A stretch of DNA of 64,000 nucleotides, taken from positions 186,001 to 250,000 of the forward strand of contig VXIS01000014.1 of assembly GCA_008704415.1 (NCBI GenBank). The letters are read 5' to 3'. The stretch is from Sphaerosporella brunnea. Its lineage: Eukaryota; Ascomycota; Pezizomycetes; Pezizales; Pyronemataceae. Below, in pieces: positions 33,616-44,500 of this stretch (position 1 is the first letter of the stretch; the number at the start of each line of letters is the position of its first letter). The notes beneath the pieces were generated by a model. That model was not told where the DNA came from and searched no databases. It was given only the letters and a program-made list of their open reading frames with translations. The position numbers and the translations under genes are program-made.

Positions 33616-34766
33616 TCACGCGACAACTTCATTCAACTTAGAAAATCCCTCTTTCGGAGGGTGCAGCCAATTCTTTGCGTCGTACTCGTTCTCACCCTCG
33701 ATGACCTGCAGCCTATCAGCAACATCCCACCCGGCCCGCAGAAACCAAGAAGCTTACGTGGAAAGTATAGATGAACCTGCTCTTCTTGCCGGTGTTGCGT
33801 TCGCTCTTGTGCAAAACGTTTCCGTGGATCAGCACTAAACTCCCGCGCTTGACCTCTCCCATCACGAACTCCTCATCCCTCTCGATCGGGTGCAGTCCCT
33901 TCTCGCTGACGCCGTTGGCTTCCCCTTCCTTCAATTCTTCAAACCCGGTGCCACCATCGGCAGTGCGCACGAATCGTTTCTTTATGGGAACACGGTTATG
34001 GCTTCCGGGCGCAAAGCTCAGGCACCCGTTCTCTTGCGTGGTATCTTCAAGCGCGTACCAGAAACCCACAGCGCTGGGTGGGTCGGTATATAAGAATGTC
34101 GAATCCTGAGGAAGGTGTCAGTCCCGCGGCATGACTGCGGCTCGTAAATAAACAAAAAAAAGTACGAACCTGGTGCGATGGCACCGCACCGCCGATCTCG
34201 GGCTGTTTACAGATTACCATGCTCTGGAGGACGTTTGGGTTACGGAAGCCGAGTGATTGTGCGATTGCCCGGTTCCGCGGGGTAATGGTGATTTTTTCGA
34301 ACGGCGGTGACAGCGTGTGCAGGGCATGACCGATCTTGTTGATTGCGCGGGTCTTTGGCTTGATGAGCTTGCCGGTGAAATCGAAGGCGTCTATGGGGAC
34401 TGTGAGAACGGGAAGAAAGGAGGAAATCCAGACGATTCCTTGCCTTCTTCGAAGAAGAATCGGATCTTGTCGTTGGAATTGAGGAAGTAGTCGTCTCCAA
34501 CGTGCTTTTTACCATCCTCTCCACCAGTACTGAACTTGGTCATTGGATGCCCGTCCAGCGAAAACCCTGGTGAACCCGGGTCCGTATTAGAATCCTCTTG
34601 GACAAGTTATCAGCGGGGTTGGGGAACCTTCGAGGAGCTTGTGTGATTCCGCCATCAGCTCGTCCACTGAGTCCTGTGAGAGCGCGTCCGGAATGATCAG
34701 GTACCCATTTTCGTTCCAGAACTCAAGCTGCTCCTGGGTAAGCCCTTCGAGGCTGGATGGTGGCAT
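33616..34766 (-). CDS. Phytanoyl-CoA dioxygenase (PhyH) family protein
   Basis: A non-haem Fe(II)/2-oxoglutarate dioxygenase. The PHYHD1-like branch oxidises acyl or similar small substrates. Minus-strand exons 34766-34628, 34566-34444, 34390-34170, 34105-33758 and 33705-33616 give 306 residues. Iron ligands are in SHQDSTFLYTDP (His and Asp) and GNVLHKSERN (distal His, followed by the Arg that binds 2-oxoglutarate). The segment GFWYALEDTTQENGCLSFAP is strongly conserved. The second intron uses a GC donor (GAAG|GCAAGG) with acceptor CATAG. This is the only phase-compatible junction and restores FFFEEDAFDFTGKL. The leader is a CAA-rich tract ending about 9 bases before the ATG. The physiological substrate is unknown. 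Confidence 0.9.
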
Positions 34767-34774
34767 ACTGACGC

Positions 34775-34815
34775 TGTTATTGTTGTTGTTATTGTTGTTG
34801 TTGTTGCTGCTGCCG
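34775..34815 (-). repeat. CAA-rich leader microsatellite
   Basis: On the gene strand this is a run of CAA/CAG triplets directly upstream of the PhyH-family start. On the plus strand it reads as GTT repeats. Likely an unstructured 5' leader. Confidence 0.7.
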
Positions 34816-35174
34816 ATGATGGTGATGGATGCGAATCGAAGCTCAAAGGTGATAAGAGGTGGGGGTTCGCTTATCGCCGGAAGCTTGTGATCGCGACTTG
34901 CACTCTAGATACACGTTTATATCTGCAGCAAGTTCCTGAGAACGAACAGCAGTAGATAGCAGTAGATGTTGGCATTACAAGTCATGTGGTATTTACGCCC
35001 CCCCCCCGACGTCAGGTGTTCATCCCAAGGACGCCAAAAAAAAATCAGAACAGACAAGGACTTCAATGGAAAGCAGAAAGAAAATACGAGTAAAGAGAGC
35101 AGTACAAAACACCGCCCGAACCCAAACAAAGGAAAAATCGTAAAGAGTAAGTGGTGGTGTACAAGGTTTTTCGT
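34816..35174. other. Intergenic between two minus-strand genes
   Basis: Promoter of the PhyH-family gene and 3' flank of the E2 gene, with a C-run at about 34999-35008. No coding sequence. Confidence 0.5.
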
Positions 35175-36260
35175 TCAGAATCTTTTCAGTCCGACCTTAG
35201 GAACAGACTTTTTCTTCTGCGCCAGCTTACCGTTGACGGTCTTCTTTGCCTTCGTTTTCAAACTCGTTAAAGATTCCTTCGACGCAACGCTAGCTTTTTT
35301 GGCCTCTTCTTTCAGTTTGGGCGATTTTCTTCCCGATGATCCCGATGCATCCTTCACCACGTCACCCTTTTCGTTCTCCTCCGTCGAAGCGGCATCCTTG
35401 CGGGAACGCTTGACACCAGCCGGCGAACTCGGACGCCGACGCGTTACGAGATTTTCCTTGCCCGAGTCTTCTCCATCGGAATCGGAGCCGGATCCCGCGT
35501 CTGCGGCAGTAGGCGTGGGTGGCGATGTGGCGCGCTTAATCTTGCGAACGGGGGTACCACCGGGCTTTGACGCCGGCCGTTTGTGCTTTGAAGATGGGAC
35601 CGCTTTCGACGGAGTGTTGGTACCGATGGAACTGTCGGAAAGCTTCTTCACGGGCCTCTGCTCCTGTTCGTCGTCATCATCATCGACAGCCTTGCGGTTA
35701 CGTGTCTCCTCCACTAGCGTTATGAGCGACTCCGGAACCATAGCGTGAACTTCGGTCATCACTCGAGCATGCCGCGCGAAACCGTCGTAGTCATCGAGCA
35801 GCAGCTTTCCAGCGGCCTCGTTGAGCGAGCTGGTAGGATTAGGATACACAAGCAGACACCGGATGGTGACGAGGACGTCGTGCAAGGTCAACTTTGGGTT
35901 CCAGTCGCGCTTCAGCGTGTCAACACACACATCGCCGGTTCGCTCATCAACATTCGGATGGAAAATTTTGGTCGCGAAATTTGCCTTAGGCGGCTCCTGC
36001 GGGTAATTTGGGGGGATACGTAAGGAGAGTTGAAAGACGCCGGATTCGAAGGGTGTTTCGCTGGGTCCCACGAGGTAGATGGAGAGCCCGGTGAGATCGT
36101 CCACGGAATCGTCTGCGAAGAAATAGTCTGGTGGAGGACAGTTCCTTACGGCAGCTTGGTCTTGCGCAAGGCGACGGCGGTGTGCAGACTAGAAGTACGA
36201 GAGCGTGTTAGCTTTGTCGCGATCGAAGATGGATCTGTTCGCGGCCAGAAGACTTGCCAT
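35175..36260 (-). CDS. Ubiquitin-conjugating enzyme E2, UBE2S-like
   Basis: Transfers ubiquitin. UBE2S elongates Lys11 chains on substrates of the anaphase-promoting complex. The main exon is 36188-35175. It begins SAHRRRLAQDQAAVRN with no in-frame ATG, and the only fitting start is ATG 36260-36258, followed immediately by a GC-AG intron (36257-36189; donor ATG|GCAAGT, branch GCTAAC, acceptor TTCTAG). The protein is 338 residues. UBC fold about 1-150: IFHPNVDERTGDVCVDTLKR contains HPN and the catalytic Cys (about 89), and RDWNPKLTLHDVLVTIRCLL and YPNPTSSLNEAAGKLLLDDY match UBE2S closely. A long acidic/basic Ser-rich tail follows, ending GLKRF, comparable to the LRRL end of UBE2S that binds the APC/C. 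E2 is certain. The UBE2S subtype is strong but inferred. Confidence 0.88.
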
Positions 36261-38573
36261 TGTGGGTGACCGGAATCGAGGTGGGTTCGAGAACGATGAG
36301 ACTACTCGACTGCGCGACCGCAGGCGAGGAGGGATGATGATGCAGTTGGGGTAAGACGAGAAGTGAGTAAATAACGCGGAGTCAAATGGGGGAAGCTTCG
36401 AAGGATGGGCATGTATTTGAAGTGCAGGCGTGTTTGTGTTTGTTTACATTTTTTCTCGGTAACGAGCATGCGCCTTACCAGAGCTGGCTAAAACGCCGCC
36501 GCGTTTCGTCGCATATTGAAGACGCGTCGATAGCGAGCATGCGGGGGTTAGGGTTGGATTCCCGGGACCTCGTGGGCTAGCGCGGAGATATTTTCGGCTG
36601 ATCGCAAATTTATGCATATGTAGATAAAGCTTCACTGGCCTACGTCTTAGTTATGTAGATGTCCGAGTCTTCGTGTTCTGGTGCAAGAGCAAGATCGATT
36701 GTGCTGTACGATTCCGTTTGGAGGAATAATCATGTCCCAGTGTGCACTGTGCAACGAGTGCGATTTGGTGCATTATTGTCAGGATGAAAGCTTCACACCA
36801 GATTCGATTCATCATTCGAAACTTCTCCCGATCCTCCTAGCACAAACGGTATCAGATGCCACCGAAACCGGACTGACACCCCACCAGCAGACGGCCCAAG
36901 ATTCGAAAAAGATTGTTTCCAGCTGATTTTCAACGCGCACCCGATGTCTTCAAGCCGCGTACACGAATTTTCGGGTTCACCAGCTTTCTTCCAAAGACAC
37001 AAGGTCAAAACATCTCGATACGCCATCAACGCTCCCCAGATCTCAGCCGGTGATTCACACAGGAGAGAACTTACTCTAGATTTCGATTTACGATGCGAGA
37101 CGACAACTTCAAGCAGCGGTATGCATATATATATGTAGCGGTACATGCGCTGTACCGCCTAACAGAGGGTTCGACCTAAACGGCAGCTCACACACATTGT
37201 TCGCTTGGTGAGTGACAAGTTTGACGTGGGGAAGGGTCAGGGTTGCATGACAACGCATGTCTTCGGTAGCCCCCAGCCGAATCGATCTCAAGCCACACCA
37301 CCAGCGACTGGCGAGAGCTTACCTGAGCTCTTTCGCTTCCGGAGCGGAGGTATCTGGACCATTTTTTGGGAACTTTGCGACGTTTGCAGGAAGGCAGCTC
37401 CAGCCTTTAGGGGCATCGAGCTTGCATTGATTAGCCTGCGACAGGAAACAAGCCTGCCAATTGCATCGCTCGCCGAACACGCCGGGTGCTGTCGCTACGG
37501 CATGGCGCGAGACGGACAAATCATATGATGCGGGTTGAGAAGACGAAGATGAGCCGAAAGCTGCTGCTCCCGAGAGAGGCGACGAAGGAAGAAAGAGAAG
37601 GAGGACACATTTCAACAGCTTTCGAGTGCAGCGTTTCGATTCGAGCTAGCAGCGCTTCTGCACTCTAGTTCCTAAGCTGTCACCGGTGCCATCCATCCAT
37701 CCCTCATCGCCGCGCGCAGCACCCTCCGGTTGCGATCATCGGCGGCACGAGGTTGCATGTTTGCCCTTTGAGGGCGGTTGGAGGGGCGCTCTTACTCGAA
37801 GTCGCATTCTCACATAGCTCTCTTTTTTGCGAATCTGCATCACCACCATCATCATCATCATCAACATCATCGCCGTCCCTCTCACATCCCATCTCCAAGC
37901 GCCTTTCTCCCCCCACAGAAAACTCGGAAATCGTTCTGGCAGGGATCATCTCTCGGCGCTGCAGTTAGACAGGACAAGGGGGTTTCTAATCCCCAATTCC
38001 ATGTGCAGCAATAAGACGACGCGATTCAACCGACTCCGCGATCCTGCACTCTCCTCCTCTCCTCTCCCCCCCTCCTCTGCCGCCGCACCACGCCCTCTCT
38101 TTTCCCTCTTCCTCCGCCTTACTGCACCCGTCACCAGCGCCCAACTCCGTCCTTCGCATCCGCAACCCTTCGGTCTCCTTTCTCCTCGTTTTCTTAATTT
38201 ATAGGTACTTGTTTTTCTTAATCATCTGGACAACCACTCAAAGCTGGCTGTGACAACACCTCTTACACTCCACTCCGCTGAACCAGTTTGCGAGTCGTCT
38301 CGCCCTGCCTTGTTGTGTCGTCAGGTGCTTGGATCTAAGCGCACCGCCGTCCGACCACATATCGTAGTGGATGATAGCCTTGCCAAAATAGGTTGCGCTC
38401 TCGTGCTCCCTTTTCGCTGTGTTGGCAGCCTTGCTGACAGTTTCTTGTCATTGCTCTCTCCCCCGTAGACCGTAGGCGGCTTGCTTTACGAGTGACCCGC
38501 GCAAAATACACTAAAAGGGGGTTCTAGGGAAATTGCTCTTCCAATTTCCCTACCATCTCAAACCATCACGACG
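36261..38573. other. Intergenic between divergent genes
   Basis: About 2.3 kb with no supported gene. It contains CAT repeats at about 37840-37870 (plus-strand histidine-like codons only by chance) and a pyrimidine-rich stretch from 38040 to 38200. At least one 5' exon of the next gene should lie here, because its first long open frame lacks an ATG. Confidence 0.5.
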
Positions 38574-41500
38574 TTGCCTTCGTCACCAAAAAGCCCGTTC
38601 GTGGAGTCGCCGCTGCTTGGATACACTCCCTTACCGCCGTTATTATCCCCACCAGCACGGGAGCACGCATACGGGTGGTATTTCCCTCCTTCTCCCCATC
38701 CTGAGCTCGATCCGGCGGTCTTCGGCGGGCATTCACGATCCGGTTCACGGTCTTCTTCCACCACTCCCGTCTCATCGCTCCGCAGGACATCGCGGAGCCG
38801 TGCGCAACAGTCCGAAGAAGGCTCACGGTACTTCACACCTGCTGTGAGCCTCGAGAGCTGGAGTAGTCCGGGGAACCAAGTACTTCTGAGAGGAAGCGAA
38901 AGCTATTCTCCTCTTCCATACGCAGCCGAACATCCGGAACAAAGCGCTACGCCAGGGGTTCTCCTTGGATTAATTCCAGGTGTCACTGAAGTTGACCCGG
39001 CAAGAGAGAGTCCGGATCATCTGGTAGTTCAACGTAGGTACACAGTGGATTGGGTTCTTCAGCGTGGTTACCAGCAGCATCGACGGACGTCTTCCAGTTG
39101 GGATTCTGAGACTTCGCAGGACTTGGAGGACGAGACGGGGCAAAGCGGCGAGGTAGCAAGAATCAGAGGCCACCGTCGGGATATATCGTGCGCGAAAACT
39201 ATCACCCCCGCCGACTTTCAGCAAGCGCGGTCCGGTGCATTTCTGAGCGTTCCAGGGGCAGTGGTATCGTCCGATCACGAATCGGTATTCAGTGGTGCGA
39301 CAGGTATAACTGGACAGTATAAGACAGCGCCCCAATCCCTAGCTGATTTTTCGATGGACTACAATATGGATCTCTCGAAACTGCCTAATGTTCCGAGTCG
39401 ATGGGCAGATCTCACACCATCGCCAATTGAAGACCAGGCCGCGGGCGAATTCAAAATGGACGTCCCCTTCCCACCGGAAGAAACCACTAACAAGGCAGTT
39501 CCGAACGGCGATGCAAGCGGAACTGTTGCCAATTGTCTTCTATCGGCCCCCAAGTCCATGCCACCAACTCGAACAAGTACTCCCGGGTCCAGAAAGTCAA
39601 TCAAGTACCGTGGCAGAAATGTCTTTATCCAGATACCATTTGACACACAGTATGGTTTGCCCGATGGACCCCCGATCCCGCTCACCAAAGAGGAGGTGGA
39701 AAAGCGGATGAATGAGTGGATCGAGCAAGGTTTTGTTATCGAGCTTGGCGGTCAGGGTGCCTGTAAAGAGATTTACCCAGAAGAGCAGAAAGGAAAGGTG
39801 GATGGCAGTGATATCTTCGTTAGCATTCCGGATCCACGAGGTGTGTTGGGTCTTGCTGTGCCTCGTAATACATGTCAAGGACAGCAGTTGCCAAATATCC
39901 TATCCAGACGACTGACAGTGAACAGAATGGGAGACGTACGTGAACGCCTTACGAGAAGACAAACTGAGGGCGCTCGGAGTAATATTGGATGAAGGGCCAC
40001 CAACGCAACCAGGATCCCTAGGCGGCGGAAGTACTCCTTTGGTAATGTTGCTGATGATTGCCTGCCCAGGGCCGTGACTAATATTATTTTAGTCCAATCT
40101 GCACAGCCCTGCGCAACTTGCTCTCAATCCCTTCTCCCCACCCATACCAACAGGTTCAGCGATGAGCAATCCGCATGTAAATGGACCATTCAACCCATTC
40201 TCTCCTATCTCTATTCCTGCGAATGTTACACCTGTGCCTCCGATGATGTCGCCTGCTGGAGCAAACCATCATCTTGTGTTTCATCTTCCTCGACAGTCGG
40301 TTTCCATCTCAGGAACATCAGCAAATCCCAACGAATGGGATCCATACGGGGGACTGTATACTCCGCCAATTCCACAACCCACCCCCCCGTCTTTGGCTGG
40401 TTCGGGGGTCTGGAGTCCACCTTTTGCCATGCGCAATGGCTCCCCTGGTATGCTAGGCATCTCAATGCATGGGCACTCTCAAAGCCAGTCTCCTGGTATG
40501 ATTGGAATGCCAATGCACTCGATGCATGTCCATTCGGCAAGCCAGTTTAACCTTGGAGGATATCCCATGGAAAATCCAATGGATGCTTTTGCTGCTCACC
40601 ATGGACTAGTGGGTCAAGAGCGTTTCCACCAACAACAGGTGCGCCGAGGATCCCCGCTCGCGCAGGTTAGACATTCCATGGAACAGGAACATGAAGAAAT
40701 GCCAGTGCCAATTCCATATCCTGGACCTGCAATCGATGCTCCTGTACCAAAGCACCGTCACCAGCTTAGTGTCACGCTTCAGAAGGAGTTCGAGGATTCG
40801 GAGGCAGCATATCAACAAGATGAATCGGGGACGGCAGAGCAAACGATGAATGTGAACGGTGAAGGTTTCGCAACGAATCCCGTTTCACCGGCGCCCGCTT
40901 CGTTCCCTGAACAGCCCGAGATGCCAAGTGTTGAGAACGATGTACATAACGGCCCAGAGCTCGCTTCCAATCCCGATGATGATGTATCCGACATCGAGAT
41001 GGAGAAGCAGAAGAACATGCAGGAAGCCAAGGTCCGCGACGATGATGCCGACTACCCGCCAAACCACTATGCCACGGAGGTGCAGCCGTTGCCCCAAAAG
41101 TTTATGCCACAGTCTCAGTATGTCCATCCTCACAGTCGGGAGCAGTCGCTCTCTCAACTTCAACACGAGTACGACACTATGGACCCGGTTCAAAACTCGG
41201 CTATGTCGATGTTGATGGCTGGCGAGGGGTTAGGTGGTGGCGCTGATGAACTCCTCAGCGAGGATGGCAGGACCAATATCTCGGACATTGTTACAAACCC
41301 GAGTGAACCCCCGAGTCCCAGGCGGAAGTTTTCGACCACGACCAATCACACCCACCACATGTCTAACACTAGCAATGCCTGGATTTCAGAGGCGCCGCAT
41401 GCTGTTTCCACCACTTCTTCTGCTTCGAAACCGAAGTTCAACGTCAATGCCGCCGAGTTTAAATTTGATCCCTCGGCCTCGTTCACTTTTGTTCCTAAGA

Positions 41501-44500
41501 ACACTTTTTCGCCCCCCACTGCAATGGCTCCCATGACATCTCCAGAGGGGCACTCCCGGGACCACAGCAGTGGCTCCGCAGGTGGCTTCACTGGATTTGG
41601 ATCTGCATTCAACGGTGGGAGTACCTTCCGGCCGAACTTGGCTAACACCACTGCCTTTGCTTCAATCTTTGAGAAGGGGGCCGCTGCGTTCAGCCCGAAT
41701 GCGCCTGTGTTTACGCCGGCCTTTGCAAAGAATGCTCCCCCGCCCCCTGCGGCCAATTCTATCTTTGGTGACATCGTAAAACCCCCTCCTGTCAAGAAGG
41801 TCATCCCGATCGTGCGCCCACCAAGTCGTATCGAGAAACCTGAAGTGAGCACTGCTGCCCAACAAGCCGATGAGCAGCGGGATCCTCGGGAGGAGAGTGT
41901 CGCTGAAGAGAGCCGCAAGAGGGCGAAGCACGCTCCAGCAACGGATGCTGAAAAGGATGTGGAGGTACCTGCTCTCGAGACCATGGCGCCGCCGGCCAAA
42001 GATGCTCAGAAACTGGAGGAAGTGGATGACGAAGCCGGTGAGGATAGCGATGACGAGGGCGAGAAACTCATGGAAACTCCTCTGGAAGACGTCTTCGCCC
42101 CCTTCGAGTTCCAAAATAAATCGGACGCCGAAGCATTCGCCAATGCCACACCTCGGGATGATATGCTTGTGTCAAACGCGTCGAAGAAGGAGTACCTTAT
42201 GCAAGACAATGTTCTCTCACCAGATGAAGCCCTCATCGCTGCAACTTTGGAGGCGTCACATGAAACATCATCTTCCTCGACGCCGGAACCGGTAGAAAAA
42301 TCCTCGTTCTCTATCAAGCCAGCTACCCAGGGATTCAACTTCGAGTTTCCGACGCCGTCCAAGAAAATCGGAGGAATGTCCGAATCTCGGTATGCTCATT
42401 CGCCATCTCCGCCTCCATCTGAGCCAGCGCCTCCTCCACCTGTGCTACCCGACAGCGCTGTCTTTTTGCCTCCCAGGCAAGCAACGCCCTATGAAGCAGA
42501 AGATGATGTTCCGGAGAAGACTGACAAACGGGCTATGCCCACCGATGCCGAGTTGGATGAGGTCATCAAATACATGGATCAGACAGATACCGTGTATCTC
42601 GAACAGCCCTCGGAGGAGACCATTACGGACGAAGATGCCCAGGGTGAGGAAAGCAGCGACGAGGAACCCTCCGCACTCCAGGACATCTCTACTTGGAAGC
42701 ATGACAGCTTGTTTGATAATCAGACCCCGCACAAACAGCTGCAACATCTCCGCAGCGCCGGGCCCAGCCCCAGTCCACGCCGTGCCGAGACTCCGTTCCA
42801 TCTCCGTCACTCCTCATTTTCTCCTGAAGAAGCCGAGATTCCGCATGCAATCAGTGACCGTTACGATCAGATCGGAATTGCTAAGGACGTTGATAGTGAC
42901 TGGGATGATATGCTTTCAGAGGATGCAGGCGGTAAATTGCGTCCGCAGAGTCGGTTGTTCTTCGATGCCCACGTTGAGGAGCTTGTCGGCGGTCTCTTCC
43001 AGCGTAGACTGGAGCCTGTTCTGGACGCCCTTGCGGCTATCAATGATACCTTGAACTCTTCAACTGCATTCAGCTCGACCAGAGGCTTTGGTGAATACGC
43101 TTTGAGCGACGCTGATGATGAGGAGACGCTTGAACTTATGCCACCAAGACCTTCCAAGGACAGAAAGCTTGACAAGATCAAGGCGGCTTTGTCAGAGGTC
43201 TTGTCTTCACAGCAAAATGGAACGACTTTATCTGAGTACAGTCTGCAGAACATCAAGGACGCCGTGGCTGCAACAAGTCGTGGCCAGGAGTTCGCCGAAG
43301 TGAAGTCTCTTATAGCTGATATTCTCGCTAATGCTGCCCATAATGAAGACCTGATTGCGGTCAAGGAGGCTTTGGAGGATGTGTCTTCAAGAATAGTGCA
43401 GAGTGTCGAGCTTGTCGATCTCAAGGCCACCATCGTGGACGCCATCCAGAAGACCTCCCAGGTCCAAGAGGAAGCTATACGGGCCCAGTCTGGAGCCTTG
43501 CAGAACATCGCGAAGACGCGCGACGTTGCAGCCGTTCGAGATGCCGTCAGAGGTGACGTTTTGACTCTCAGGGACTCGGTTCGTGATGCTATCGAGGAGA
43601 TTGTTACCACTCTCGGTGACAGGGTTGACGATACCAAATTCGTCCTCCAAGATGTCTCCATGAGAGTCGTTCAGCGCAGTGATATTTCCGAGATCAAGGC
43701 AGCTATCAACAACACTATCAATACCACCGCACGCAAGGAAGATCTTGTCCCTCTGCACAACGTCCTCGCAGAAGTTTTCGCCAAGTCAGCGAAGACTGAC
43801 GAACTCACAGATATCAACAATGTCTTGATTCAGATTCTGAACAATGTGCACGGCATCGACACCAGATCGACTCACCAGGAAGTCAGAATCAAACAGGATA
43901 ATGATAGACTAGGCGCTATGCTCCAAGAGGTACTTCGATTGGCCCAGGACAACACCGCGAACATGGACTTCCACCAGGAGGCCCAACGGGAGACTGTCAA
44001 AGAAGGCCAAGCAGCACTTACTTCTCGTGTGGGTGAGGTCTATGCTGCTGTGCGCGAAATGACGAAGTTTGTTCAGTCTCGTGCTTCGAAATCCGATATG
44101 CGTCGCAACCTTTCAGAGCAGGAACAAAAGCAGGACACTCTATTCATCAAAAACTCCGTTGTGGAAACCCATAGGCTTGTCCAGGAAGGCCTCAAGGGGC
44201 TTGGAAAGACGCAGTCTACTCTGGACGATTTCCGTTCTGTCGTCGAGAGTTTGGCCGGTGAGCTACCCAAGGTTGACGAGTTCAAGTCAGCTATAGTTGA
44301 GGTCACATCGACGTTGCCAGGATTAGATGACATCAAGAGAGGTCTTCAAGATATTATCAAGACTGAGTCTGGAATCGAAGAGTTCAAAAAGGTGGTCCTG
44401 GATGATAGACATCACACGACTACGGAGTTACAAGCTATTGTCGAGCGCGTTGCCGAAAACCTCAATCAGCAGCAGTTCCAAGGCCCTCAACCAAGCCTAC

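Noticed and set aside
36189..36260. Peptide MASLLAANRSIFDRDKA as start of the E2
   Set aside because: It runs into a stop at the acceptor, and no GT donor gives phase 0 into the E2 exon.
37778..38204. Histidine-rich open frames
   Set aside because: Produced by CAT repeats in intergenic DNA.
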